This document shows, piece by piece, positions 37,516 through 50,224 of a stretch of DNA of 64,000 nt. The DNA is taken from positions 29,656,504 through 29,720,503 of the forward strand of contig NC_051075.1 of NCBI RefSeq assembly GCF_004664715.2, in the 5' to 3' direction. The translations under genes were made by a program, and so were the position numbers. Numbering within the stretch: the stretch's first letter is position 1; every line of letters begins with the position of its first letter. Origin of the DNA: Peromyscus leucopus (Eukaryota; Chordata; Mammalia; Rodentia; Cricetidae). Under the pieces are notes generated by a model that did not search any database, had not been told where the DNA came from, and was given only the letters and a program-made list of their open reading frames with translations.

Positions 37516-39502
37516 GAAAGCAATGTGCTTGAGAAGGTAGAATGAAAGAAAATTCAAATCCAGTCTTCACTAGAGCAGTGTAGTTTTTGAGCACCTTTGT
37601 ATTGCTGGGGGTAACAGATGAGTGTGTGAGTGGGAAGATGAACAATTTATTTATGCTTGCTTTGGTTTGTTGTTGCTGTTATTTTCATGAAGATCAAAGA
37701 GGATCGATTTCCTGAAAGGAGCCTGATTATCATATAATCTTTAGCTACTACTTTTACCAGGTCATCTTTCCAGTCAATGAAGCAATAGCTTTTAAGTAAT
37801 ATACATTCATATTTATCTATAGGAGAAATTGTCTGGGCTCTCCATACAACAAAATATAGTAGCACATAACTTAGTTAAATTGGACAGGTAAAAGATTGAT
37901 AAAGTTCTATAAAGTCTCAAATATTCTGCATTTAAACCCAATGATCATGAAAAGTTTCATAGAGAAAGCATTTCAGCTGACACTCCTTGAGTGAATGGGA
38001 TTTTGATGGATAAAATTTTACAAAAAGTATTCTAGATGGAGGTGGCAGCCTGAGGAAAGGCATGACTGGAAGTACTAAAACTGGTGTGAATTAAACTTAT
38101 ATAATGGGATATGATTTATACAAAATCCTAGGGGCATGTTTCCAAGGGCTTTGAATACCAAGCTTTGTCTAGATTTACTCTGCAATAATCTGGGTGATGC
38201 AGAAGATTTAGAAGCAGTAGAATGACAAAGAATATATTTAGAAATAGATAGTAAGCCTTACTGTACTATAGCTAATACTGTATTTCTTAATAGCACAAGC
38301 TACTCTACACATTGGAACAATATTTCCTTCTTTTTTCTTGTCTGTTTTAACCCACTGGCAGCAAACTAGGGCAGTGGTCCTTTGTAAGTTTATGAGTATG
38401 TCCTCTATAAAATTTTTAAAAGGGGTGTCTATTAGATTATAGCAAATTGTTTTAACCACTTAGCATTCTACACAAATTTCCAGTTTAAAAAAGTCACTCC
38501 AAAACAATTCTTATTTTCTATGGAAGCCCTTGCCTACTACCAGCAACCTGAAAAACATTCCTATGAATGTTTAAATAAAATTTGTTTTCACCTGTAACAA
38601 TCCAAACAAAAGGTCAATAGAAGAGGTGTCTGTACTGCAAAGCCACTCTACTCCGAAGGATGTAATCAACAACATTTTTCTATTCTGAATGTGTGTGTCA
38701 GTATAGATGTTTTCACAGGATACAGTGACCTGGGAAATAGAAGTTAGGAATTGCTTTCCATTAGTAATAGTTTAGACATAAACCTTTATCCTCTGTCCCA
38801 CCTTTTACAATCCTTTCTACATATGTCTAAACAAGTCATTCTGCTCATAAAGGAATTTCTCTTCACATAAAATATTAAAATGAGATATTAAAATTGAACC
38901 CGTCTTTTAATATAAGTGAAAATCTGACATATATGATATTTCAGGGAAGAAATGCAGTAGGTGTGCAGAAAGGTACTATAAATCTCATCTTTTTGAAACA
39001 AATTACTAAAAGTAATTTCCTATAAACATATTATCAAAATTTAGATACTAAATGTGTGATTTAATTCTGTACATCAAATACACAATTCTTGAACATGTTT
39101 TATCTGTCACACATTGCAGCAGGTACCAGAGATAAAATTTTCATTCACATATTGTCCTTTCTTACAAATAACTAAAACTTTCATAGGGACGTTTTTAGAA
39201 GAAGGAGACCTTTGGAAGTTGTGGCCTTTGTATAGTTTGTAACTTATTTTATGAACAAAATTTGAATAACTAACATGGTAAGGCAATAAACTTTTATAGT
39301 TCTATTAATGGATATTCTAAGTATTCTGAAAATCCTCCCAAATTATTTAATGAAATAGAGGTGAGTAGAGATATATCCTAGACCTTATGCATGCTATGCT
39401 ACATTCTACCACCAAGCTACACCCTTAAATACTTTCCAACAGCTAATAATGATTAAATTTAATGAGGACTCACTGTGTTCAAAGTCCTATAGAAAGACTC
39501 CC
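37516..39502. other. No feature recognised
   Basis: AT-rich non-coding DNA of about 2 kb without a repeat I can name. The small minus frames at 37647 and 38238 have no recognisable domain. Confidence 0.5.
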
Positions 39503-39870
39503 TGTAGTAGGAAGGTTTCTCTGGTCCTGACAGGCTCCCACAGTCCCATGGCCCACTTATAAAATAATCAGAAGCTTATATTTATTATAACTGCTTGGCC
39601 ATTAGCTCAGGTTTATTACTGACTAGCTTTTACACTTAAATTAACCCATAATTCATATTTATGTTTAGCCACATGGCTTGGTACATTTTCTCAGTTCTGC
39701 CTTGTCATCTTACTTCCTCTGTGTCTGGCTGGCTGTGTCTCCTGACTCTGCCCTTTCTCTTCCCACCATTTTTCTCATCTACTTGCCACACCTATGCTTC
39801 CTGCCTGGCTACTCGTCAATCAGCATTTTATTTATCCACCAATCAGAGCAACGCATATTCACAGCATAAA
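39503..39870 (-). mobile_element. LTR-A copy, antisense
   Basis: Plus strand: tgtagtaggaaggtttctc at the left, cttaaattaacccataattc, catggcttggtacattttctc, and accaatcagagcaacgcat then acagcataaag at the right. Same family as 26904 and 60304. The 103-codon plus frame at 39661 is a chance frame in it. Confidence 0.7.
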
Positions 39871-39967
39871 GTTGACATGCCATGGCAACTAACTCCTTGT
39901 GAACTACTTGCTTTCATAATTTACCAAGTGGATTTTTCTATTCTTCTTAAATTAACAAATGAAAGAC

Positions 39968-40448
39968 TGTAACATGAATCTTAAAAAGTCTTATTAATTG
40001 AAAACCCCAGAACTAGGTATTGGGGTGAATTACGAAAGAACAGAGAAGCAAAACAAGCCACAGCTAACCTCACCTCGACAACTTCTCATTGGATTCTGTT
40101 TCCACAAACCTTCAGACTGAAAGCCTCTGAGTCCTCATCTAAATGGATCTCAGCTGATCTGCTGCTAAAAGCCTAAAAGCTTAAAAGCTCTAGTTCCTGA
40201 TCCTCATGCCTTATATACCTTTTTGCTTCCTGCCATCACTTCCTGGGATTAAAGGTGTGTGTCACCATGCCTGGCTGTTTCCAGTGCAGCCTTGAACTCA
40301 CAGAGATCAGGATGGATGATCTCTGCCTCTGGAATGCTAGGATTAAAGGTGTATGCTACTACTGCCTAAACTTTATGTTTAATACAGTGGCTGTTCTGTT
40401 CTCTGACACCCAGATAAGTTTATTGGGGTGCACAATATATCAACCACA
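39968..40448 (-). mobile_element. LTR-B copy with adjoining polypurine-like tract
   Basis: Plus ends are tgtaacatgaatcttaaaa and atatcaaccaca (TG...CA). Inside are two diverged B1-like blocks (ggattaaaggtgtgtgtcac and ggattaaaggtgtatgctac). Just right of it the minus strand reads agagaaaaatggggaaa, a polypurine tract placed as for a 3' LTR. The left edge tgtaacatgaat recurs at 53789. Confidence 0.7.
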
Positions 40449-42400
40449 TTTCCCCATTTTTCTCTAAAATAAAAGAGTTATAGCTAATATAAAAAGTACA
40501 TACAATAAGTATACCCAATATATACAGTCAAGAATTAATTACAAGTAAATTCTTTGTGCTGAAAATGCATTTTTTGCCCTTGGTGTCTCAATAGCTTATG
40601 TATGTATTTGTTAATTGTATCTAGTATACCAAAACAAGTAATTAGCAGTATTCTCAATTAATATATATTCTCTCTTTTTCATTACATTATGTACATGACA
40701 ATAGCATTTTAATTTACCTGATTATGGATTTATATTTTCCATACATTTGAAGTTCTATATAAAATTAATCTTTTTAATACGTGTATCTTTTAATTACTGA
40801 GTCCGTTTTTATTCTAATAATGTTTTTGGATTTAATGCCTATTTTATGTTTTTAAAATGGCTCTTTCTTCTTTGTTAGCATTTGCATGTAAAAGTTTTTC
40901 ACTTTTAGCATTTACATATTTTTGTATATTATACATTTCTTCTATAAACAACATAGTTTGACATTTTTAGCTAACTTTATCTTCATTGAAACATGTTAGC
41001 TGGTTTGTGTTTCACTAAAAATTTATCATAATTTGTGGTATAAGAAGCAGACTATTTTTTTTTAACCTTTCAGTTGTAGAAGTGACATATCATTAATCAA
41101 GATGTTGGAAAGGATGCTTTTGTCCTAAAATATGAGAGAACATGTGTTTCATGCATTCTACTTATGCATGGATACAGTGATTAATTGGCAATCATTGGCA
41201 TTCCTTAGAATGTGAAAGAGTCAATATAACTTTGGCTTCAACTTTAAAATTTTTTTTCATGTCTACTTGAAGGTCTACTTTTTTTCAAATTTGTATGAAG
41301 TATGTTTTAACATCCTTCATTGTTTTATTGTTTAATTAAATACAAAGTAAATGAAACTAAATACAAAACTGATAAAATAATTATCTATTTGTATACTGAT
41401 TTCATTTGATTTGTACTCTACTTTCTACAGTGATACAGGTCTCATTAAATTAGTGGTCTCTCATACTGAAGTATAACCTCCCTTTATTTAATATTTAAGT
41501 AACTACTCTATACATAAATAAATATGCATTTTTATATACTGCGTCTGAAAATATGGTGAAGTATATTTAAACTAAAACAAAGTACTTAATCCATTAATAC
41601 TTTATATAAAATTTGATAATTTTTTCATTTTCTCAGTGGTATCTATTTATGCACAAAGTTATTAATTTTAAAACACCAGTATTTCTGCTTTTAATTCAAG
41701 AAATGTTGACCTAAGTAACCCTTTCCTTCTCCATGATCATAAATACACCTTCATTTTCATCAAAAATTAAAATTTTTAAATAGACATTACACTGTTATAT
41801 CTTTATATCACATTTTATGTATGATATAAAGAATTGCATTAATATTTGAAAATGCTGCTGTGAATTGAGCCTATATGATTTCTTGTGATAAACATTATAA
41901 CACTTTCAGAAGAGATCCTCATTTTTTGCTGGCTTAGAGCAGCTGTTCATGAGGATTGTGATCAGATTATCACTGTACAGGTTGAAGAATTAATTCAACT
42001 CTTAAATTCCCCACAATTGGAATGATTAGAATCATTTCAGAGTCCAAATGATAAGTAAGATTCATTCTAAGTCGTAGTCCAGTTGACTTAGCCTAAATGG
42101 CTTCAAAAGACGCAGGAAGGGGTGGGTTGATCACACTGCCATGGCCCCTGCTTCAATGTATGATCGGTCCCTTCAAACCTACCCTGATATTCTCAGCAGT
42201 GTTTTAAAATATTATATAAGGAAAGAAAGGAAAGTGCACTGTGTTTGATCTCCATCATTTCATAACTACTTGTGTGGAAAAAAATCAAGGTGAATTTAAA
42301 TCTACTTTGTGAAGAAAATTATAAAATTTTAAATCATCACATACTTAACGGATATTATTTATATGATAATCTGAGTGTATCTGATTTGAACATATAGTTG
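40449..42400 (-). mobile_element. Possible non-coding internal region of the LTR-B ERV; otherwise unresolved
   Basis: Follows the polypurine-like tract. It is very AT-rich and has no gag or pol similarity and no long frame. Its first part (aaaaagtacatacaataag) looks like the start of other rodent non-autonomous ERV interiors, but the right limit cannot be seen. Confidence 0.3.
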
Positions 42401-42599
42401 GCACAATTACTCAATAAACTAACATTGACAGTTGCTGCATTAGTCAGTTTTCTTTTTTCTTTTTTTTGCGTTAATCAGTTTCTATCACTGAACTATACCT
42501 GGAAAAGAGAATTAATAAGAACAAATTTATTCTACTGTGATTTCAGAAATTTTGATGAGGGAAAGTTGGCAACAACCTATTAGAGAATGTTGGAATATT

Positions 42600-45245
42600 T
42601 TAAAAATATTTTATTAATCCTTTTAAATTTTCATGAAATATATTTTGAAGGGATTTATTCTATCAACCTCCTCAATCCTCCCATTATTTAATACCCATTT
42701 TTGCAATTACTTCCTTTTTCTTCTTTCTCAAGCAAGTACAATTTGTATTATCCAGCTCTTCTTGAAATTGGGAGGGAACTGATCTGTTTTGTGGTCATTC
42801 TACAAGGGCTGTGATTCTTTTCTGGGTGGATTTTACCAGATCTTGTCTATGCTGTTACAATCACAGTGAGTTTTTGTGTGCATATGTCCTATTGTATATG
42901 GAAAATATTGTTTCCTTAAAGCTATTCATAACCCTGATTTTTATAACCTTTCTTCCAGAAATATCTCCAAATTAGTAGTACGATGTGAATATTCAATTTA
43001 GAACTGAGAATGCCATGGTCTTTTGTTTATTACAGGCTGACTATATGGAGCTCTCTGTATTATTTTTCATCTACTGCAAGAAGATGCTTCTATAGTGAAG
43101 GCTAGGGGACTTTCTGATCTATGGATATAGCAATGTGTAACTAGGAGTCACATATTTTTCTTTTAGTCTCCTCATATATTACATTCCAATTTCCCTTCCG
43201 TCCAATTCTTTGAGTCCCTTTCTGAACCTCGGCTCTCCCCTAGACCTACTTCTCCTCTTTTTCCCTTACAGAAAAGAGCAGGGCTCCCAGGGACATCAAC
43301 TGAGCATTGCATGTCAAGTTACAGTAAGACAAGATAGAAACCCTCATATCAAGGCTGGACAGGGCAACCCAGTAGAACAAAAAGGTTCTGCCAGCAGGCA
43401 AAAGACTCAGAGACACCCCAACTCCCACAGTTAGCAGTCCTACACAAACACCCAGCTACACAACCATCACATATATGCAGAGGACCTAGCTCAGACCTAT
43501 ACAGGGTCCATGATTGTTGCTCCAGTCTGTGATCCCCCAAGAGCCTTGCAGAGTTGATTCTGTGTGTTGTGCTCTCATGGTATTCTCACCCCTCTGACTC
43601 CTTCCATCCCCCCCCCCCGGCTTTGGAGGGGTTCCCCTGGCTCCACCTAGTGTTTGGCTGTGGGTTTGTGTATCTGCTCTCCTTAGTTGCTGGATGACAT
43701 CTATCTTGTGTCAATTGGGCTAGGTGCTGATCTATAGGTATAGTAGAGTACCATTAGTATATCATTAGTAATCATTTCATTGATATTTTTTAACTTTTCT
43801 TGCTTGGCTCTATCCTGGGTCTCTAGGCTGTCCAGCCTCTAGCTCCTGGCCATCTAAGCAGTTTCAATCGTGGGCTCCCTCCTGTGATACTGGCCTCAAG
43901 TTGGACCAGTCATTGCTTGGCCACTCCCACAAGTTCTGCACCACCATGACCACAGCACATCTTACTGGGAGAACAGATGCAGGTTGAAGGTTTTGTGGTC
44001 TGGTTGATATCCTAGTCCCACTGCTGAAAGCCTTGCTTGGTTATAGAAGAACGCTAGTTCAGGTTCCATATCCCCCATTATTAGGAAAATTCCCTATGGT
44101 CACTCTTGTAGATCGCAGGGTGTTTCCACAGAAGTAGGCTTCCACATCACCCCCAAAATGTCCTGTAATTTCAGTCATCTCTCCCAGTACTTTCTCCTTC
44201 TACCCTCACTCCACCTGATCCTTCTTCTTTCTATACCCACCCACCCCAAGCCCACTCACGAAATCTCTATTACAACTTCGCAGGGAGATCCAAGCCTCCT
44301 CCCATGAGCACTCCTTGTTGTTTAACCTCTCTGAGTCTGTGGATTGTAGCATGATTTTCCTTTAATTAACATCTAATGTCCACTTATATGTATGTTCATG
44401 CCATGTTTGTCTTTCTGGGTCTGGATTTTACCTCATTCAGGATGTTTTTTTTTTTTTAATTCTATCCATTTGCCTGCAAATTGAGTAATATTTCATTGTA
44501 AAAATATGCTTCATTTTTTATACATTCTTTAGTTGATGGACATCTAGGTTGTTTCCAGTTTCTGACTATTATGCATAAAGCCACTGTCAACATAATTGAG
44601 CAAGTGTCCTTGTGGTAGAATAGAGTGTGCTTTGGGTATATGCCCAAGAATGGTATAGCCAGGTCTTGAGGTAGATTGATTCCCAATTTTCTGAGGATCA
44701 AACATACTGATTTCCACAGTGGCTGTAGGAGTTTGTAGTCCCACCAGTAATGGAGAAGTGTTCCCTTTGCTATACATCCTCTCCAGCATGAACTATCACT
44801 TGTGTTTTTGATCCTAGCCATTCTGACACGTATACATGGAATTTCAGTGTCATTGTGATTTGCATTTCCCTCATGGCTAAGGATGTTGAATATTTCTTTA
44901 AGTGTTTCTCAACCATTTGATATTCCTGTGTTGAGAATTCTCTGTTTAGATCTTACTTAATTTTTATTTGGATTATTTAGTTTCTTGAATTCTTTATATA
45001 TTTTGGATATTAGCCTTTTGTTGGATGTGAAATAGGTGAAAATCTTTTCCTATTGTGTTGGCTGCCATTTTGCTTCATTGATGGTTTCCTTTGCCTTACA
45101 GAAGCTTTTCAGTTTCATGATGCCCCATTTATAAATTGTTGATCTTCATGCCTGTGTTCTTGCTGTTCTCTTCAGGAAGTTTTATCCTGTACCAATGTGT
45201 TCAAGTCCATCCCCCACTTTCTCTTCTATCAGGTTCAGGTATTTC
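42600..45245 (-). mobile_element. Old L1: 3'UTR and ORF2 C-terminal half, degraded
   Basis: Read on minus. The 3'UTR occupies roughly 42600-44440 (plus text such as gaactgatctgttttgtgg and ttttaccagatcttgtctatg). ORF2 follows: the frame at 44462-44821 holds SSCWRGCIAKGTLLHYWWDY and CPSTKECIKNEAY, the cysteine-rich C-terminus of L1 ORF2p. Beyond 44821 the frame is broken but the DNA continues to match up to about 45240. The 3'UTR may combine more than one insertion. Confidence 0.8.
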
Positions 45246-45704
45246 CATTCCCATTTCATTCAACTTAAAAGAAAATCTAAATTATCTGTACAATCAGAGT
45301 AAAACTTCTGTGAAGCAATGTACTTCGTTTTAACTTATGTGTACAACATATACACATGCTTGGGCACACACATATACTTCCTACACATACACACTTGTGA
45401 TGACAGTGAAAAGGAATATGACAGATCACTTTTTCTCTGAATATTTTACATAATTTTTCTATTGATATCAAATTAGTACAAATTTGATAACTTGTACTGT
45501 CTATATATTATCCGATGTTTCATGTAGGTTAATAGTCTAAGCACAAGCTTGTTGGTGAATACAATCAATGCGAACAATATCAAACAAAAACACATACTAA
45601 AATCCAGAGGAGTCTAGAGCGTAGGTAAATGGTATGTTACAAAGATCATTCCAAAAGGTGTCCTATCCTAAAGAACCTGAATCTAACACTTAATATGTTC
45701 TAAG

Positions 45705-45707
<3 letters not shown>

Positions 45708-45752
<45 letters not shown>
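45708..45752. repeat. (TA)n microsatellite
   Basis: About 22 uninterrupted TA units. Confidence 0.97.
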
Positions 45753-45753
<1 letters not shown>

Positions 45754-45883
45754 TAAGTTGTAACTATAACTGAGGAATATAATGGTACCTGAGAAATGGT
45801 AGATGGATGCAAGCAACTTTCAGGAATCTTGCAAGAGTTTCTCAGCATTGTTGGTGCATTCAAATTCGCTACAGGCCTAGAGT

Positions 45884-45956
45884 ATCTGGCTAGCTCAGTC
45901 AGTAGAGCATGGGACTCTTAATCCCAGCGTCGTGGGTTTGTGCCCCACGTTGGTGA
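45884..45956 (+). pseudogene. tRNA-Lys(CTT) pseudogene
   Basis: A 73-base cloverleaf-sized match: D arm gctcagtcagtagagc, anticodon arm tgggactcttaatccca with CTT in the loop, and a T arm with stem GTGGG/CCCAC. Damage: the top two acceptor pairs are lost (A1:G72, T2:T71), three other pairs are G:T, and the T loop is tttgtgc in place of ttcgagc, which breaks the box B promoter. So I call it a pseudogene. The text right after it (45957 onward) is a different repeat. Confidence 0.85.
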
Positions 45957-45959
45957 AAT

Positions 45960-46290
45960 TATTAAGGCCACTCCACGTAGTTAAAAAGGAAGTTTATTTT
46001 GTGGGGTAACTCACAAACGAAGGGATAGGTTACAGGGTCTGGGGAAGACGTAGTACAGTCTGGCAGTGTTTCCTAGAGAAATCTGTTCAGTCTACCTCTA
46101 GCATCTAGGGTCCGGCAACCAAGAGAAGGTGGCGCATCTGGATCTTGGGTCTTCAGGGCCCTCTCTTGGCCCTGCCTTGTGGGCGTGATAGTTACAGAAG
46201 CCTCAGTGGGGGTTGGAACTTCCAGACCAAAGCTGGAATGGCTACCCACTACACAAGCTAGTGGGTTTTCTACTTGAAATTGCAAGAAGG
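45960..46290 (-). mobile_element. Unnamed dispersed repeat, LTR-like
   Basis: GC-richer block starting aggccactccacgtagttaa and tttattttgtggggtaactc, ending cagaccaaagctggaatgg. I recognise the text as recurring in rodent genomes but cannot name the family. A reverse-strand AATAAA-like signal (tttatttt on plus) near its left end suggests minus orientation. Confidence 0.4.
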
Positions 46291-47950
46291 GTATTGAATT
46301 AGTTGAATATTCTTCTTAGCACTTGAATTGGTCCAAACTGGTTTCTGAGCCTTCTCTGATTATTAGTAAAATTTATTTCCTCATGTTACTATGATGAAAA
46401 TTAGCAGTGAGAACAGAGAAATGCAGTTCTATGCTGACTAAGGATAGGGAAAGCTTGAGGCTTCATTGAAAAGCCTCAGTTGATAGATAATATCCTCAGG
46501 TTAACTATATGTGTATTCAAAGTCAAATTAGTGGTTTCACTTGGCACTGTAAAATTCTACTTTTGATATATTTATCAGTTATAAAGGTTGCACCATGTAC
46601 CTTCAATAGGAGAGGACTAAACACTAGAGAGTGGAATGATAAGAACAGTTATAATCACATCTAACACACATTGTAACACATTTTCTTATTATTTTTAAAT
46701 ATACTGACATTTTGTGAGTTATATTCCAACATTAATTGGGCTGTCATTCTTGATCATTACATTTTTTTAATAAACATGTAAGGTGTATATGTTAGGGTTT
46801 GAGATTTGAAAAGCTGGGCCTTCACTTTTTTACTTATAAGTCAATGTTTTATTGAAATTGAAAGAGGATGAATTTTGGAAACATGATTTATAACAGGTAA
46901 GATATCTGGCTGTTTTCTAATCCCTAGAGATAAATAATGGATAGTATTATCCCATTAAAAATACTTCTCTCAAAAGCATTGCCACTAGACAATTTAAAAA
47001 AAATAGTCATTTACTCAGAAATGGCCATTACTTTATGCAATAACAAATAACTGTGAAAATCCTTCCAAAATTAGATAACAGAGGATGCCACGAAATGGAA
47101 AGTAACCATTTTGTTGTCTGAAAAATCAACCATGTCCTTCCTGTCCTTAAGAGTTTATACTCACATTGGCTTTCCTATTAGTAATTATTTAATTGTCCCC
47201 AGCTGCCACTTAAACAGTACACATTCCTTGAAAATAGTGTAGCCCAACCAAACTCAACATCTTCTATGAGCCTCAAATCTTTTTCTATATATTAATTAAT
47301 TTCTATTGATTAATTGACCAAAGCCTGAATTAAGTAAGCCAACCAACTCTTTTGAGTACCCTGTGTATTTATGATGAAATCATATATATTTTTCTTATTT
47401 CTAACCTCATTTTCCTATAGTCAGAGATTATCTGTTCTTGAAACAATGAGTAATTTTTATAAAACTTCCTTAGCTAAAATAACCAATGGATTTCCTAACT
47501 AACTTACTATCAAAAAGTGCCCAAGGGTGTATGCTTAGTATGCTTACTCATTTCAATATTGTAAAATATTTGTGGGGTTTTTTTGCAATTGAATTGTTGC
47601 CCAGAGCAATAACTGTCAAAAACATGTCAATTAATACACAATTTTCATATTTATGACTTAAAGCTAACACCAATAAATTAGTATTAAAGAAATCTATTTT
47701 TAACTTTTACACATTTTTGAAAATATGCTCTTAAACATACATATTTGGAGAGTCTGTAGCGGTATAGATTTTTATATTATATATTCATACTTACTTACTT
47801 TTGGTGTTCTTATACTTTTAAAGTCATCCTGTATCAGCAATTTGGACTAGCTTGTATATGAATTGACTGTATTTTTCAAAATAATAATTTAATTTTCAAG
47901 AAAACGCAGGTTTCTAGAACAAGCTCAAAAACAATGAAATGCCTTTTTTC
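46291..47950. other. No feature recognised
   Basis: AT-rich DNA without supported gene or named repeat. Confidence 0.5.
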
Positions 47951-47952
47951 TA

Positions 47953-48045
47953 GCCAGGTATGTGGCACATATGCAGCCTCTTCATTCAAGACATTAAGCC
48001 AAATAGTTTAGTCCCTGCCTGGGCTACACAGAGAAACTCTGTAAG
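47953..48045 (+). mobile_element. B1 fragment, diverged
   Basis: Contains tagccaggtatgtggcacat and cctgcctgggctacacagag, then an aactctgtaag end followed by a GAAG-rich tail. The middle is strongly changed. Confidence 0.55.
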
Positions 48046-49685
48046 AAGGAATGAAAGAAGGAACATGGGAAGGAACGAAGGAAGAAGCGAAGTAAATAGA
48101 AGGATCTTTTATCATGCCTACACATAACTTTGACCCTCAAGGTCACTTCCATGTCCAAGATGGCTACTGAGGTTTCAGATATATCCAACAGAGAAAGATA
48201 GGCAGGGTGCCTTCTATCTCTATTACCTCCCTTCAAGCCATCTCTGAATTTCTCAACATTTTTTCTTAAACATTGTTGGAGGTAATGGTTTACATGGCTA
48301 TGCCTGTCTTTCAAAGAAGGCAGAGAATAAATTATGCTGGAAAGAGTGATCTGTGTGGCTGAAGAAGTGAATAAATTTGGGAATGGAAATCAGCATGTCA
48401 CTGTACTCACAGATACATGTTTACACATACACAATAGGAATATGTATAGCATTATAAATGTAAATAGGTGGATGATTATCTACTTTCTCACCAAGTCCCT
48501 GTCTGGTTTCAACTTCTTTATGATTCATAAACAAACATGTTACAGCTTCACTGAAATTTTACCAAGGGAAGCAGCCGACTCCACCCTAACTTCGGCAGTG
48601 AGGATGCAGCTGCCACAGCTGCAAGTGATAGAGCATCCATTCTGGATAAGTGGTTTAGGTAATGGCTCAAGTGTATGCTGCTCAAATAAAGCTGTCTCTT
48701 ACTCTTAATTTCCATCCTTGGTTAGTGTACTGTTGGATTTCAAGGCCACGAAAGTTTCAATATCAGTCTGAGACATATACAAATCATACAGATTTTACTG
48801 AAAGCCTTTTATTCCAGAAAGAAATGTAGTCTGCCCCAAATACAGCATAATCCTCTACATCCTGGTCTGTGCTTAATATCTGAGAGGCTGGAGGGAGAGA
48901 GGGGGACAGAGAGAGATAGAGAGAGAAACAGAGAGGGGGGAGAATTAACACATTCCCATCAGTGCTATGAAAGCTTCCATATGGTGTTAGTTTGTCAAAA
49001 TATTTCTGTAGGCGTCCTGCCGGAACTTTCTGCCCACGCACGTATTTAGTAGTTAAGCCATCAGTGAGTTCACTGATTCCTTCAGGGTGTGCACATCTTT
49101 CTTTTCTACTCCATCCAATTTTAAAAAACATCATCACCTTAGTGGGTCCCTTCTAGTCAGCTGGTTTCAGTCGCAAGTATCTAGGTTACTACAGTGCCTA
49201 CAATTTTATCAAGTGACAGCTTTAGCTACATTTATTTTCCCACAGAATTATCTCTATTTCTAGTTATCTGAATTCTCTCATACAATGTCTTTGTGATTAA
49301 CATCTTTCTGTGTTGATCTGAGCCTGTACTTCTAGAATTGCTTTGGCAATGGGACAACAAAGCCAACATCACACAGGGACCATAGTTTGAAGAAATACTA
49401 ACCAGCAGAGGGAAAACGGACCTTTTTCTATAGCAGGACATCAGAAATGCTCATATGTTTTATTAATAGGATAACAAAAAAGTAGGTAAAGAACTATGTT
49501 ACTGATATGATGAAGCAGAATTTTATTTTACAGTTATATATTATTAAAATTCATTATAATTCAAATTTTGGAAACTGTTTTGCTTTTAAACTGGGTTCCA
49601 TATGATTTTTATATGCATGTCATACCTGTCTTCTCAACCATTATTTCTTTGTGTTGAAAACTTAGGATATTGAGACATAGTTAGT
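48046..49685. other. No gene; GA-rich tract at 48890-48945
   Basis: Contains an imperfect (GA)n/(GGGA)n tract at 48890-48945 and otherwise unremarkable sequence. The 124-codon plus frame at 48334 and the 117-codon minus frame at 48784 (which spans the GA tract) have no recognisable domain. Confidence 0.45.
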
Positions 49686-49689
49686 AATT

Positions 49690-49860
49690 AAGAATAATGT
49701 TCCTGCAGTGAACTCAGGTTCATTTCCTGGCTCACACATCAGGTAGCTCACAGGTGCAGGTAACCCCAGCTTCGGAGGTCCCCACGATATGCTGGACTCC
49801 GTACGCACTGCACCCAGGTTCATAATGCCACACAGACACACATGTGTGTAAACATAATTG
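49690..49860 (+). mobile_element. B3-type SINE
   Basis: Contains gaactcaggttcatttcctg, gtagctcacaggtgcaggta and a cacacagacacacatgtgtg tail region, consistent with a diverged B3. Confidence 0.6.
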
Positions 49861-49919
49861 CCTCATACAACTTGATATGAGGGTATATGCCTAATCTTAT
49901 TATATCTTCTTGTGCCAAC

Positions 49920-50085
49920 ATCAGTTGATATCACTGAGAGGCCTGTTCTTTTCTGAAGGAAAATGTGGGAGGAGTGGATCTGGGGGAGAGGGGAGTTGGG
50001 GGGGCGGTGCTGGGAAGAAGGGAGGGAGGGGAGGCTGATGTAGTATATGAGAGAAGAATAAATAAATAAATAAAATATTAAACTA
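49920..50085 (+). mobile_element. Short L1 3' terminus
   Basis: Purine-rich run (gggggagaggggagttgggg and gaagggagggaggggagg) then gctgatgtagtatatgag and (AAAT)n, typical of an L1 3' end. Confidence 0.6.
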
Positions 50086-50224
50086 AACAAACAAAAGCCA
50101 CTGAAAATCCCAACCTTTTGAAATACACTATAGTACCGTATCAGAAAGTAGCACACCGGAATTTCTCATTCTTTGTAATTATACAGTATATGCATTTTCC
50201 CCCTTCATTATAGCCTTACACCAT

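Noticed and set aside
44462..44821. 119-codon minus frame
   Set aside because: Also L1 ORF2 C-terminal remnant (CWRGC and LLHYWWDY are visible); flanking frames are broken.
45884..45956. Functional tRNA-Lys gene
   Set aside because: Acceptor pairs are lost and the box B/T loop is altered; no T-run terminator directly follows.
48334..48708. 124-codon plus frame
   Set aside because: No domain, signal peptide or splice context that I can support; it could be an exon only with transcript evidence.
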